A stretch of DNA of 64,000 nucleotides from NCBI RefSeq assembly GCF_046480435.1, contig NZ_PKGC01000018.1; one strand, written 5' to 3'. Made by a program: the position numbers and the translations under genes. This DNA comes from Limnospira platensis (GTDB lineage Bacteria; Cyanobacteriota; Cyanobacteriia; Cyanobacteriales; Microcoleaceae). The notes under the pieces were generated by a model. That model was not told the DNA's origin and did not search any database. It worked only from the letters and a program-made list of their open reading frames with translations. Numbering within the stretch: the first letter of the stretch is position 1; each line of letters begins with the position of its first letter. Positions 9,108-17,879 of this stretch are shown here, piece by piece.

Positions 9108-9340
9108 TTAAGCTATCTCCCAGATGGGGTAATGTTGGCCTCGGTCATGTTAAAGGGGCTTTTTACGTCTAGCTCACTCGATATTGCCAATCCACTCATC
9201 TCGTTCCTTAAAGATAGACGACAGAGCCACAGGCTGGCGTTCACCTGTGGGTGTCATCACCCCCTTAACGTAGGTCTAATCCTGGACCTGCATCGATCAT
9301 CTCCTTTGAGGAGTAATTTCCGGCAGGAGCCGGAAATTAC
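9108..9340 (-). ncRNA. Candidate omega-RNA leader of iscB
   Basis: In IscB loci the guide/scaffold omega-RNA is encoded directly upstream of iscB. Here the 230 nt upstream on the minus strand is G/C-structured and not coding. It includes AGCCTGTGGCTCTGTCGTC, a purine-rich AAGGAACGAGATGAG, and a perfect 10-bp hairpin (9315-9324 with 9329-9338, AATTTCCGGC/GCCGGAAATT). The AGCC...GGCT..GTCGTC pattern resembles IscB scaffold stems as I recall them. Boundaries and guide position are inferred; only the position next to iscB and the stems are seen. Confidence 0.5.
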
Positions 9341-9372
9341 CGGATTTTATACAAGAGACACTTCTACACCAC

Positions 9373-9513
9373 CAGCAATTCTCATTATGGAAATTTTGCC
9401 CCAGCTTATTGAGAATCATCTCAAGAGCGATCCTTGAAAGCCCCATTCTTTCGTTCAAGATTGGGCATCATCGGGCATTTTGGACAGGATGCGGGTCAAA
9501 ATGAGAATTGCTG
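9373..9513. repeat. 14-bp inverted repeat with adjacent direct repeat
   Basis: CAGCAATTCTCATT at 9373-9386 is matched by its exact reverse complement at 9500-9513. TCTACACCACC occurs at about 9364 and again at about 9514 in direct orientation. The 113-nt interior has no gene. It could be a small nonautonomous element or an old transposon border next to the iscB relic. Confidence 0.45.
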
Positions 9514-9560
9514 TCTACACCACCCCAGACATTGATTTTCCGTCAAATATGCTGTAAAAT

Positions 9561-9974
9561 CTAGCAGGCTATGTGTTGAGCTTCTGCCTCTAACAAACTC
9601 AACAATCTTTGGTCGCCTCGTTCCCGGGCTGCTTTCTGTCTCCGTTCCAGAAGACGGCACAAATTAGCCGAATGTACTTTAGCTAATTCTTCAGGAGCGA
9701 TCGCACAGGTATCCCCACTCGTCGCCGGGGGTGGCTCAGGTTTAGCATCACTTGTCGCTACAGCCACCATCATAGTGTTTTGGTCTCTAGGTTCACCCAC
9801 AGAGTAGGAAACAGCCCTATATTTCAGGTTTCCGTGGGGTTGGGGGACAGGAATATGGCGAGGGTAATGGAAATGGCAATCTTGGCCCCTATATTTTCCA
9901 CAAACCTCTGATTCTACCACATCCATTGGTTGAAATTCATGGTTATAGTTAACGCCGCGATAGGCTAGTTTCAT
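9561..9974 (-). CDS. DUF4278 domain-containing protein
   Basis: The 137-residue protein opens with MKLAYRGVNYNHE and GKYRGQDCHFHYPRH, the pattern of the cyanobacterial DUF4278 family (N-terminal short beta-rich motif). The middle is a Pro/Ser/Thr-rich linker (KPEPPPATSGD) and the C-terminus is an Arg-rich amphipathic helix (LCRLLERRQKAARERGDQRL). No signal peptide or membrane segment is visible. The start ATG at 9974 gives the family's usual beginning. It lies alone, between the iscB relic and a divergent protease gene, with a long AT-rich upstream region. Function is unknown in the family; it is often present in several copies in filamentous cyanobacteria. Confidence 0.75.
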   Translation of the reverse strand: MKLAYRGVNYNHEFQPMDVVESEVCGKYRGQDCHFHYPRHIPVPQPHGNLKYRAVSYSVGEPRDQNTMMVAVATSDAKPEPPPATSGDTCAIAPEELAKVHSANLCRLLERRQKAARERGDQRLLSLLEAEAQHIAC

Positions 9975-10572
9975 ATCTGTTTCTCCGAAAGGGTAATTTT
10001 TAAAGTCTACTTGGTTATTCTGTATTCATTGTTACATTTTTTCCGGGTGATCCCCAATATTTTACAAAACTTTACATCTTTCCCATAACAGTCCCAGCAA
10101 CCATTCTACCTAGGCCACTCACTGAACCTTCCCCCCGGCTACCCCACACAACCTGATTCCGCCCCGATTATGTAAATTTTTGTTACAAAAGTTAAGAAAT
10201 ATTACAAAAAATTTTTTGAGGGGGTGGGTTGCATTAGGGGTTCACCCGTGCTATTCTTTGATATAATTGAAATATTTGCGGTTATTTGAAAATTAAATAA
10301 AATTTAATTATGAAATTTTTAAATTAAACGATACCATTAGTTCTTGGCAGTTGTCAACCACCGGCGGCAATTTGGCTGAACATTTTTGTAAAATTGACGA
10401 AAACATCAACTTTGTCCCCAAACATAAAGCTATAATGGTGGTAGACGGGTCAAAATGGGTCTGGGAATGTCAAAGTACCATCGAGATTAATCTTAGACCC
10501 CCATAAAAGGCGACAATCAAACCCTATAGAAACGAGATATAACTAAAGCTCATTTCCAAGGAAAGTCGAATT
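9975..10572. other. Intergenic region, divergent promoters presumed
   Basis: This 598-bp AT-rich stretch separates the divergent DUF4278 and protease genes. It contains poly-A/T tracts (10200-10330) and repeated GTTACA/TTTACA motifs near 10030-10075. I see no gene, RNA or repeat in it. Confidence 0.5.
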
Positions 10573-11187
10573 ATGAATAACCACAGTATCAATGGTAAAT
10601 CCCATTTTCCTAGTTTAGTGCCGACTATACCTATTACAGTAGGTTTACTGGTGGTAAGTGCCGCATTCTATCCCCAAGGGTTGGCTACAGCACAAGAACA
10701 ACCAGGCTGTTTTGCTCGGACAAGATCAGGTCGGTTGATTAATCTGAATCAAATTTGTAATTTTCCCGAAGTTGTGACCCCCCCCGGTGGTACTGCTGTC
10801 CTTCCCAGTGCAGCCGCCGGAGTTTACCAAGCACCCATTATTCGGCGACACCAAGGCATCCCAGTCGTATTGGCTACTTTTAATGATAGCCAACCGTTTC
10901 CAATGATGATTGATACGGGGGCTAGTGGAACTGTGATCACGCCGCTGATGGCGGAGGTATTGGGTGTGGTTCGGACGGGGCGAGGTTTGGCGAATACCCC
11001 CAGCGAGCAAAATGTTGAATTTGACCTGGGTGAAATTATCTCTATTGAAGTTGGCGGCGCAATGGCTAGTAATTTGACAGTGGCGATCGCACCTGCTTTA
11101 GAAGTAGGATTGTTAGGGCAGGACTTTTTTGGTCAGTATGATGTGACTATTAGAGAAGATGTGATCGAGTTTCGGACGAGGGGATAA
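10573..11187 (+). CDS. Retropepsin-like aspartic protease, exported
   Basis: This 204-residue protein has a hydrophobic N-terminal segment (IPITVGLLVVSAAFY, about residues 20-34) fitting a signal peptide or anchor. The C-terminal half is a single retroviral-type aspartic protease domain. The active site is MMIDTGASGTVIT with Asp114, and the second hallmark is GLLGQDFFGQYDV near the end, where the family has an L-G-x-x-F-L-x motif. Such proteins dimerise to form the active site. Substrate is unknown; periplasmic location is inferred. It is a single gene preceded by a long AT-rich region and followed by an SDR remnant. Confidence 0.8.
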   Translation: MNNHSINGKSHFPSLVPTIPITVGLLVVSAAFYPQGLATAQEQPGCFARTRSGRLINLNQICNFPEVVTPPGGTAVLPSAAAGVYQAPIIRRHQGIPVVLATFNDSQPFPMMIDTGASGTVITPLMAEVLGVVRTGRGLANTPSEQNVEFDLGEIISIEVGGAMASNLTVAIAPALEVGLLGQDFFGQYDVTIREDVIEFRTRG

Positions 11188-11413
11188 TCCCTAAGCTGCC
11201 ATTCCCACCCCCCCACCTACACCTACAGATTTTTGAGTGGGTAATAAAGAGCGATCGCACCATTTAAACCTAGTTGAACACATCGACTATCTTTAGATGC
11301 GGTTCAGGTCCTGGCTGTTACATCCGGGAAATCTCGCTAAACATTACCCTCACCCTAAATCAGAATCCCTGGGGGGGAGAGACCAGCGACAGGTAAGCCA
11401 TGATTACTGCAAG

Positions 11414-11593
11414 GACGGCTATACCGAAATGACTCAAAAAATCCCTGAGCAAGTCGGCGATAAAATGACCGCAGAAATTCCTTTCCGGCGTTTTGGTGAA
11501 CCATTAGATATCGCCGGGACTGTGGCTTTTTGAATGTCTCCTTTTCCTAGTAGTTATGTCAACACAGAGGTATTGCGCCGTCGTGGGATTTAA
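11414..11593 (+). pseudogene. Short-chain dehydrogenase (FabG-type) C-terminal remnant
   Basis: One frame reads DGYTEMTQKIPEQVGDKM, EIPFRRFGEPLDIAGTVAF, then TGA (11531-11533), then MSPFPSSYVNTEVLRRRGI and TAA. This is the last 60 residues of a FabG-like SDR, where the family has T-E-M-T, R-x-G-x-P-x-E-I-A, V-A-F-L-x-S and Y-V-x-G. The Rossmann fold and the catalytic Ser/Tyr/Lys part are absent upstream, and the stop falls at the usual Leu. A decayed fragment. Confidence 0.7.
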
Positions 11594-12082
11594 TGGTTAT
11601 TTCATTCCTTACCTACTGCTAAATTAGGGCGTTTTTATTAGTAAGATTTCCGTTTTTAAAAACCTCCACTATCACCCCCCTTACATTACGGAAAATAGTT
11701 AAGTTTTACTAATCATTCCGTGGAAATGGTTTTAATTTTCCCAAGTATGTTAAGAATTAATACATTTTTATTGATAATTTCTCGTAAACACTTGACGAGA
11801 TTATAGGGGTTCTGCTATCATCATCTAAATCGCACCCAAGGCTTTACTATGTCTACACGCAAAAAAGTTGGCTGTAACCCCTATTTTATGGCAGTTAAAA
11901 ATATTCTCTGGTCAAGTTTTTAATCTCACGAATCACGAGTTTTTCGCCTTTGTCCACTGCTCGAACTTGCCACCCCTTGACAAAATAACTTTTTTATGCT
12001 GATGGAGTTTTAAGTCTTTCCACCCCTCAGAGGAGTTAAAAGAGTTGTGGGGGGAGTCCGGGGAGGGTCAAGAAAAATGGGG
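11594..12082. other. Intergenic region without recognised gene
   Basis: This 489-bp AT-rich stretch contains T-rich runs near 11690-11760. The only short open frame is 24 codons long (ATG near 11850, MSTRKKVGCNPYFM) and has no family support. I see no RNA gene or repeat. Confidence 0.5.
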
Positions 12083-12220
12083 TTATTGACCGCGACGTTC
12101 CTTTTCTCGGCGGCGGCGATCGCGCCAATCAGCAAAAGTCAAATAGGCGACACCACTCGTTACCAGAAGCAACAGAGCGATCGCCATGAGAAACAGAATA
12201 TTAACCGTAGTAAACTCCAT
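12083..12220 (-). CDS. Small single-pass membrane protein (45 aa)
   Basis: ATG 12220 to TAA 12083 encodes MEFTTVNILFLMAIALLLLV, then TSGVAYLTFADWRDRRRREK and ERRGQ. There is one hydrophobic helix (residues 6-29) followed by a very basic C-terminal tail, which predicts N-out, C-in topology. It starts 17 nt after the transglutaminase-like gene on the same strand and may be cotranscribed with it. Size and layout resemble the small subunits of cyanobacterial photosynthetic or NDH-1 complexes (an NdhP-like protein is one possibility), but I cannot assign it from sequence alone. Confidence 0.6.
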   Translation of the reverse strand: MEFTTVNILFLMAIALLLLVTSGVAYLTFADWRDRRRREKERRGQ

Positions 12221-12237
12221 GAGTGCTGTATCTTCCC

Positions 12238-13929
12238 CTAAATGGCTGGCAGTTCATTCAAAATCGTAAACCGAACATGGTTAATCGCCAAATTCCCCAG
12301 AGAGACTTTTTCCTTATCGACAGGAAGCCCCTGGTTAGTCAGGCGTTGAAACTTCAGCCCCTTACCTATTTCTATATGATACCAAGCCAAGCCCATAAAA
12401 AACCGTAAAGGATAAGGTCCACTACCACCAGTATCATCAGGGTTAGACTCCATAGGAACCCAGCCAAAGCCAGGAATATAGAACTCCAGCCAAACATGAT
12501 TATACTCTGGTTCTAGGGGAACGCCCCGGCGATCAGCAAAAGCCGGACATTTGTAGCGTCCCACCGTCCGACAGGGTATTTCATTTAGCCGTCCCAAAGC
12601 CAGCAATACCCCCACATACTCACCGCAGGACCCTATCCCCCGGTCTAGTACCACGTCTGGGGTTTCAATTTTAGCGGTAAGGCTGTAGTCAAGGCGATCG
12701 TAAACATAATTCCGAACATTCAATAATTTACGCAGAATATTAGTTTCTGTCCCCACGGCTTCCTCAGCCGCTTGTCGGACTACGGATGATTCCATGGCGA
12801 GGTTATCATTATCTACTAGATATTTATCCTTAAATTCCTGAGTTAATGGCGGGATTTTTTCCACGTCTAAGGGATGAATTTGATATTTAATTCCTCGAAC
12901 TTCTAATAATGCTTTCCAGCCAAAAATTTGTCTTTCTGTGGAGTTGAGGGGTTTAAACTTAAAAACTGCCACCCTTTCTCCGGCTTCAATTTCCTCCGTA
13001 AAGGGTATACCAATATAGGAAATTTCCCGGACTTTTTGGCGGTCAGTTTCCGAGGGGAGGGCGATACGCCATTCTACATCTTCTAAGTAAATCTCTTCTA
13101 AAGGTTCGATTTCCTCTACATAAGACATCTCAATCAGATATCCGTTAGATGTAGCATATCTTTGGGACTCATTGTAGTGAAAATAGAGGGGATGAAGAAA
13201 AGTGCGATCGCGTTTAGCTAGTTGATATTGTTCATAGGAGTTCGGGTCATCTCGGATAAATAATTCATCTCCCGCATAGGCGACATATAGCACTTCTTCC
13301 CCGGTTTCTGGGTGAGTATAGAACCCTAATCCGGTGGGATTTTCAAAGGGAGTTAACACATTAAACTTAGTTTCTCCGGTACCACGTTCGAGACAATAAA
13401 CGGTTTGTTCAAGGCGATCACATACCCACAATTCCTCATCTCGCACCGTCAAATTTTCGACCCCAATTCCGGGAGAATAAAACCGGGTAATTTCCCGACC
13501 GCTAGTGAGACTATAAACAAAGATGCATCCCCCCTGTTTAGAACTAATATAAAGGGTAGAGTTCCAGACCGCAATCCCATCAAGATTATAGGGGAGAGTT
13601 ACCAAAGGTTCTGGGTTAATATGAGAGATACTATCACCGACAAAAGCCCCTCGACAAACATAAACCGTATCATAGCGAGTGAACCATAAATCCTCGGACC
13701 AAACCGCCAAACCCGTCACATCAGCAAACTCAGAAGTCTGATCAGGATTCACCACCGTAGCATTATCAGTTTCCGGGTCTATCCTCAGCAAAAACCCCCT
13801 CAAAGAATCGATCGCAAAACAACTTTTACCCACAAAAGTGATACCATAGAGTGAGGAAACCCCCATGGGTCTGATAGTTCTGTGCCGATAATTGCTAGTT
13901 GTTCCAACATTCGTTAAATTGATATTCAT
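12238..13929 (-). CDS. Transglutaminase-like protein with N-terminal beta-propeller
   Basis: The protein has about 563 residues from ATG 13929; a TTG at 13965 would add 12. Residues 1-250 contain repeated segments such as GITFVGKSCFAIDS, GIAVWNSTLYISS, LTVRDEELWVCDR and GLGFYTHPETG, typical of NHL/YVTN-type propeller blades. The C-terminal part is a transglutaminase-like (papain-fold) domain with the triad in DRGIGSCGEYVGVLLALGR (Cys), YNHVWLEFYIPGFGW (His) and MESNPDDTG (Asp). There is no signal peptide. Bacterial members of this family are usually proteases or peptidoglycan-linked enzymes; substrate unknown. The small membrane protein gene at 12083 follows closely. Confidence 0.75.
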   Translation of the reverse strand: MNINLTNVGTTSNYRHRTIRPMGVSSLYGITFVGKSCFAIDSLRGFLLRIDPETDNATVVNPDQTSEFADVTGLAVWSEDLWFTRYDTVYVCRGAFVGDSISHINPEPLVTLPYNLDGIAVWNSTLYISSKQGGCIFVYSLTSGREITRFYSPGIGVENLTVRDEELWVCDRLEQTVYCLERGTGETKFNVLTPFENPTGLGFYTHPETGEEVLYVAYAGDELFIRDDPNSYEQYQLAKRDRTFLHPLYFHYNESQRYATSNGYLIEMSYVEEIEPLEEIYLEDVEWRIALPSETDRQKVREISYIGIPFTEEIEAGERVAVFKFKPLNSTERQIFGWKALLEVRGIKYQIHPLDVEKIPPLTQEFKDKYLVDNDNLAMESSVVRQAAEEAVGTETNILRKLLNVRNYVYDRLDYSLTAKIETPDVVLDRGIGSCGEYVGVLLALGRLNEIPCRTVGRYKCPAFADRRGVPLEPEYNHVWLEFYIPGFGWVPMESNPDDTGGSGPYPLRFFMGLAWYHIEIGKGLKFQRLTNQGLPVDKEKVSLGNLAINHVRFTILNELPAI

Positions 13930-14050
13930 GCTAACTTTGACACTCCCACTTTCCAAATACAACAATTTTTCACAGTCAATTACGGAAACATTGGATACAA
14001 TTTAGCTATCTTGATAACCTGTATGTTAACGAGTTTTTGAGTTGAATCCT

Positions 14051-14884
14051 ATGGTTAAGACAACCCCTGTGATTTTATGGACAACTGTGTTGGGTGCGCT
14101 GTGTACCCAAACCATTGTCTGGGGTAGCCTAGTCCGACCCGCTATAGCCTACCCATCAAACAGAGATGTGATCATTCAAAATCAACCATCTCCATGGTTA
14201 ATAGCCTTCGACCCACCCCAGCGGGGGGTTCCCGGAAGACGGGAAGGAGGAGGAACCAGAGGGACACAATGTGCTGACTATGCAAGCCTCATCAGTCTAA
14301 TTCCCGTTTCCACCATGGGTTTAACCGCCCATGAGAAACCCCAATTGTTTTTTTATCTCCCGGTAGTTAGTGGGGATACCCCCATTGAGTTACTTGTGAC
14401 TAAGTTACCAGATTCAGAGTCTCCCGAAACAGAAGAAATAGTGATTTATAGCACCCAATTTCAACTGGATATGGAAAATCCTGGCATTGTGGGCATAGAT
14501 TTGGGGGCTCTCGACGGCTTTCCGGGTTTGGAAGTGAATCAATATTATCACTGGTACCTGACAATTTTATGTGATCCGGTTAATCAATCGGTGAACCAAA
14601 TCGTGGATGGTTGGATCAAAAGGATCGACTTAGACTCAGATCAGATTCAGAAATTGGAAGGACTCAATGGAAGCGATCGCCTAGAATTCTACAAAGAAAA
14701 GACCCTGTGGTACGATATGGTCGCCGCCTTTTCCGAATTACTTTCAGATCATCAAAGGGATATTCAAATCCAGCAGGCTTGGCTAGAATTATTGAGATCG
14801 GAAAATCTCGAGCAAGTAGGTAGTAATCGGGTGCGCTTGTATGAACAACCCTTTGTTCCGGGTAGGGAGGAGTTCCGCAATTAA
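14051..14884 (+). CDS. DUF928 domain-containing protein, exported
   Basis: The protein has about 277 residues starting at ATG 14051; an in-frame TTG lies nine bases upstream. A hydrophobic N-terminal signal (TTPVILWTTVLGALCTQTIV) is followed by RGVPGRREGGGTRGTQC and then LISLIPVSTMGLTAHEKPQL. These are hallmarks of the cyanobacterial DUF928 family, with aromatic/acidic beta-rich sequence (QLFFYLPVVS, YYHWYLTILC). Such genes often sit next to TpsB transporters, CHASE2 kinases or CHAT proteins; here tpsB follows 115 nt downstream on the same strand, suggesting a shared secretion-related role (inference). Confidence 0.75.
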   Translation: MVKTTPVILWTTVLGALCTQTIVWGSLVRPAIAYPSNRDVIIQNQPSPWLIAFDPPQRGVPGRREGGGTRGTQCADYASLISLIPVSTMGLTAHEKPQLFFYLPVVSGDTPIELLVTKLPDSESPETEEIVIYSTQFQLDMENPGIVGIDLGALDGFPGLEVNQYYHWYLTILCDPVNQSVNQIVDGWIKRIDLDSDQIQKLEGLNGSDRLEFYKEKTLWYDMVAAFSELLSDHQRDIQIQQAWLELLRSENLEQVGSNRVRLYEQPFVPGREEFRN

Positions 14885-14999
14885 CTTCGTTATTACTTAA
14901 AGTATCCCCATAAACCCGCCTGTAAATCAAGTCAGCGAGAAATTAACCTGCTGGTAGTGCCACTAGCTGGGGCTAAACTTGAAGCCCTCCATAATCCCT

Positions 15000-16775
15000 A
15001 TGAGTTTACATATTTCATTGATAGGTTGTCAAATGACTACCCTGTGGTTGATTCTATTTTACCCCCTTGTTCCAGCCCAGGCTTTATTTTCCCCTAATTG
15101 TGATTCCGCAGACTGTTTAGGACTTTCCCAAAGTTTCCCCCTACCCCCCCAAAGTGACCCTAACCGCGATCGCTTTTTGCAACCTCTCCCCCGACCTCCC
15201 CAAAGACCACCCAACGGCGAACCAGAAATAGAAACACCACCCCCACCTTCCCCGTCAATTCCCGGTGATGATACTCCCGTAGCGATTAGTCAAATTCAAA
15301 TAATTGGCAGTAGTATTCTATCAACTGAGGAAATTAATGCGATCGCCTCTACCGTATCAAACCAGACCATCACCCTCAACCAACTGCAAAATATAGCCGA
15401 TCAGATTACAGAAATCTATCTCAGACGGGGTTATATGACTTCCCGGGCTGTAGTTCCCCAACAGACTATCACAGATGGTGTCGTGCAAATTCTCGTGATA
15501 GAGGGAAGTTTAGAAAAAATCGAGGTCGAAGGAACCCGCCGCCTTAATCCCAACTACATTATCAGTCGGGTGAATTTGGGCGCGCAAACTCCCCTAAATA
15601 CCCTACAACTCGAAAATCAACTGCGACTATTGCGGGTTAATCCCCTCTTTGAGTCTGTAGAAGCTAGTCTGCGTCCAGGAGGCGAGGAAGGACAGAGTAT
15701 TTTAGTAGTCCGAGTCACAGAAGCTAATCCCATACAGCTTAGTTTTAGCTTAGATAACTATTCCCCCCCCAGTATTGGTAGTCAACGTTTGGGGGTTAAT
15801 TTTAGTCATATGAACCTCACGGGAAGGGGTGATTTCCTCTTGGTTTCCTATAAAACTACTCGCCTAATTACTGAGGGGGAGTCGGATATCTTCGATTTTC
15901 TCTACTCTATCCCCATCAATGCCATGAATGGTACGATTCAACTGCGGATTCCTCCTTATCGCAATCGGGTGATTACCGAAGAGTTTGCAGACCTGAATAT
16001 TCAGGGAAACTCTCAGCTTTACGAAATTAGCTATCGTCAGCCTTTGCGGAGGACTCCCTCGGAAGAGTTTGCTTTATCTGCGGGGTTGAGTTATCAGGAA
16101 AGTCAAACTTTGGTGGATAATCAGGGGTTGCGCTTTGGCTTTGGTCCAGATGATGATGGTAAGACCCGTCTGGTGGTTCTCAAGTTGGGACAAGACTATA
16201 TAAGACGCGATCGCCTGGGAGTTTGGGCTTTGCGATCGCAGTTTAGTTTGGGCTTGGGGATATTAAATGCTACCAATACCGAATTTTTGCCCAATAGCGA
16301 TTTTGTCAGTTGGCTAGGACAGATACAACGGCTACAGCTATGGCGTGACAATCACCTTTTGATTATCCAGGGAGATATACAGTTAGCTGCTGACCCCCTA
16401 TTTCCTTCTCAACAGTTTGTTATCGGTGGGGCTCAGTCTTTGCGTGGCTACCGTCAGAATGTCCGCGCCGGGGATAATGGCTTTCGATTCTCTATTGAGG
16501 ACAGAATTACCCTTAAACGCGATCGCTTGAATTTACCTACTTTACAGTTAGCACCTTTTCTCGATATGGGCAAGGTCTGGAATCATCCCAACAACCCTAA
16601 TCGTTTACCCACTCAGACATTTTTGGTGGGAGGTGGTCTGGGGTTACTATGGGAACCTATCCCTAATCTGAATATCCGTTTAGATTATGGTTTACCACTG
16701 ATACAACTTCGCGATCGTGACAACAATCTTCAGGATCATGGCATCTACTTCAATGTGCTTTATACCCTTAACTAG
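15000..16775 (+). CDS. TpsB (ShlB/FhaC) two-partner secretion transporter
   Basis: The protein has 591 residues from ATG 15000; a TTG at 14979 is possible. The N-terminal signal (MTTLWLILFYPLVPAQALFS) is followed by a Pro-rich linker (PPPPSPSIPGD). A POTRA domain covers about residues 90-170 (ISQIQIIGSSILSTEEIN, YLRRGYMTSRAVVPQQ, LEKIEVEGTRRLN). The rest is a 16-strand outer-membrane barrel of the ShlB type, with the lid-lock loop (SLRGYRQNVRAGDNGF near residue 485) and a C-terminal aromatic strand (GIYFNVLYTLN). It should export a TpsA partner carrying a haemagglutination-activity domain, which is not in this window. The DUF928 gene upstream is likely in the same transcript. Confidence 0.9.
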   Translation: MSLHISLIGCQMTTLWLILFYPLVPAQALFSPNCDSADCLGLSQSFPLPPQSDPNRDRFLQPLPRPPQRPPNGEPEIETPPPPSPSIPGDDTPVAISQIQIIGSSILSTEEINAIASTVSNQTITLNQLQNIADQITEIYLRRGYMTSRAVVPQQTITDGVVQILVIEGSLEKIEVEGTRRLNPNYIISRVNLGAQTPLNTLQLENQLRLLRVNPLFESVEASLRPGGEEGQSILVVRVTEANPIQLSFSLDNYSPPSIGSQRLGVNFSHMNLTGRGDFLLVSYKTTRLITEGESDIFDFLYSIPINAMNGTIQLRIPPYRNRVITEEFADLNIQGNSQLYEISYRQPLRRTPSEEFALSAGLSYQESQTLVDNQGLRFGFGPDDDGKTRLVVLKLGQDYIRRDRLGVWALRSQFSLGLGILNATNTEFLPNSDFVSWLGQIQRLQLWRDNHLLIIQGDIQLAADPLFPSQQFVIGGAQSLRGYRQNVRAGDNGFRFSIEDRITLKRDRLNLPTLQLAPFLDMGKVWNHPNNPNRLPTQTFLVGGGLGLLWEPIPNLNIRLDYGLPLIQLRDRDNNLQDHGIYFNVLYTLN

Positions 16776-16833
16776 GTGCAGGTTATTCTGCCGTCTCACG
16801 CAAACGCCAAAAATTAATAACTTTTTACAAAAT

Positions 16834-17525
16834 GGTGCGTCAGCTTATTTATCCGTTTCCCCTCCCAGATAGATGATTTAGGGGTCTGACGCACCCTACA
16901 ACGGGTCTATTCGGTGCGTCAGCTTATTTATCCGTTTCCCCTCCCAGATAGATGATTTAGGGGTCTGACGCACCCTACAACGGGTCTATTCGGTGCGTCA
17001 GCTTATTTATCCGTGTCCCCTCCCAGATAGATGATTTAGGGGTCTGACGCACCCTACAACGGGTCTATTCGGTGCGTCAGCTTATTTATGTGTCCCCTCC
17101 CAGATAGATGATTTAGGGGTCTGACGCACCCTACAACGGGTCTATTCGGTGCGTCAGCTTATTTATCCGTTTCCCCTCCCAGATAGATGATTCAGGGGTC
17201 TGACGCACCCTACAACGGGTCTATTCGGTGCGTCAGCTTATTTATGTGTCCCCTCCCAGATAGATGATTTAGGGGTCTGACGCACCCTACAACGGGTCTA
17301 TTCGGTGCGTCAGCTTATTTATCCGTTTCCCCTCCCAGATGATGATTCAGGGGTCTGACGCACCCTACAACGGGTCTATTCGGTGCGTCAGCTTATTTAT
17401 CCGTTTCCCCTCCCAGATAGATGATTCAGGGGTCTGACGCACCCTACAACGGGTCTATTCGGTGCGTCAGCTTATTTATCCGTTTCCCCTCCCAGATAGA
17501 TGATTTAGGGGTCTACGCACCCTAC
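16834..17525. repeat. Tandem array of nine ~79-bp hairpin repeats
   Basis: Units start at 16834, 16913, 16992, 17071, 17148, 17227, 17304, 17382 and 17461 (spacings 79, 79, 79, 77, 79, 77, 78, 79). Each begins GGTGCGTCAG and contains the exact reverse complement CTGACGCACC about 43 nt later, enclosing a second short stem (CCCCT/AGGGG). Units are joined by CCTACAACGGGTCTATTC. The outer arms are identical in all units except the last, which lost one base. The loops vary: CCGTTT, CCGTGT or deleted, and GATTTA or GATTCA. The array lies between tpsB and chlL. It encodes no protein and has no Cas genes nearby. Confidence 0.95.
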
Positions 17526-17879
17526 TAATTTGTGTATTGTAACTCTTTTACTCTAAAAAAGGCACAAATTATCATAAAACTTGATAAATTTACTTGAGCT
17601 GTTATGAGAGACCATGAGATATTTATATATCCTTGATAAACTAAAATGCTTTATTTTCCGACTAAATATAAATTTATAGCCCCTTTCCATTTGCGGAAAA
17701 TTCATCAATAATGGCAATCAAGAGGGACAGCGATGTTATGGGGTAAGACAAAAACCGTACTACCTGAAATAGCGATCGCCACCCCAACAAAAGCAAAGAT
17801 AAAAAACTTGGGATGCTGAGTTAGTCCTAACTACTCAGCCCCCCCATGATTGAAAAAGTATGCCCCAGGAGAAAAAATC
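17526..17879 (+). promoter_or_regulatory. Upstream region of chlL
   Basis: The 354 bp between the repeat array and chlL is AT-rich and presumably carries the promoter of the chlL-DUF5331-chlN operon. AGGAG at about 17867-17871 is well placed as ribosome binding site for the GTG at 17880. I cannot identify a specific operator. Confidence 0.45.

Noticed and set aside
9060..9437. Forward open frame of 125 codons
   Set aside because: It lies antisense to the iscB start and its leader, and its protein resembles nothing; the minus-strand IscB reading explains the region.
12047..12241. Forward 64-codon open frame
   Set aside because: It is antisense to the small membrane protein, whose hydrophobic helix and basic tail are more protein-like.
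16834..17525. CRISPR array
   Set aside because: Units are about 79 bp with internal hairpins and constant joining sequence; there are no unique spacers and no cas genes.
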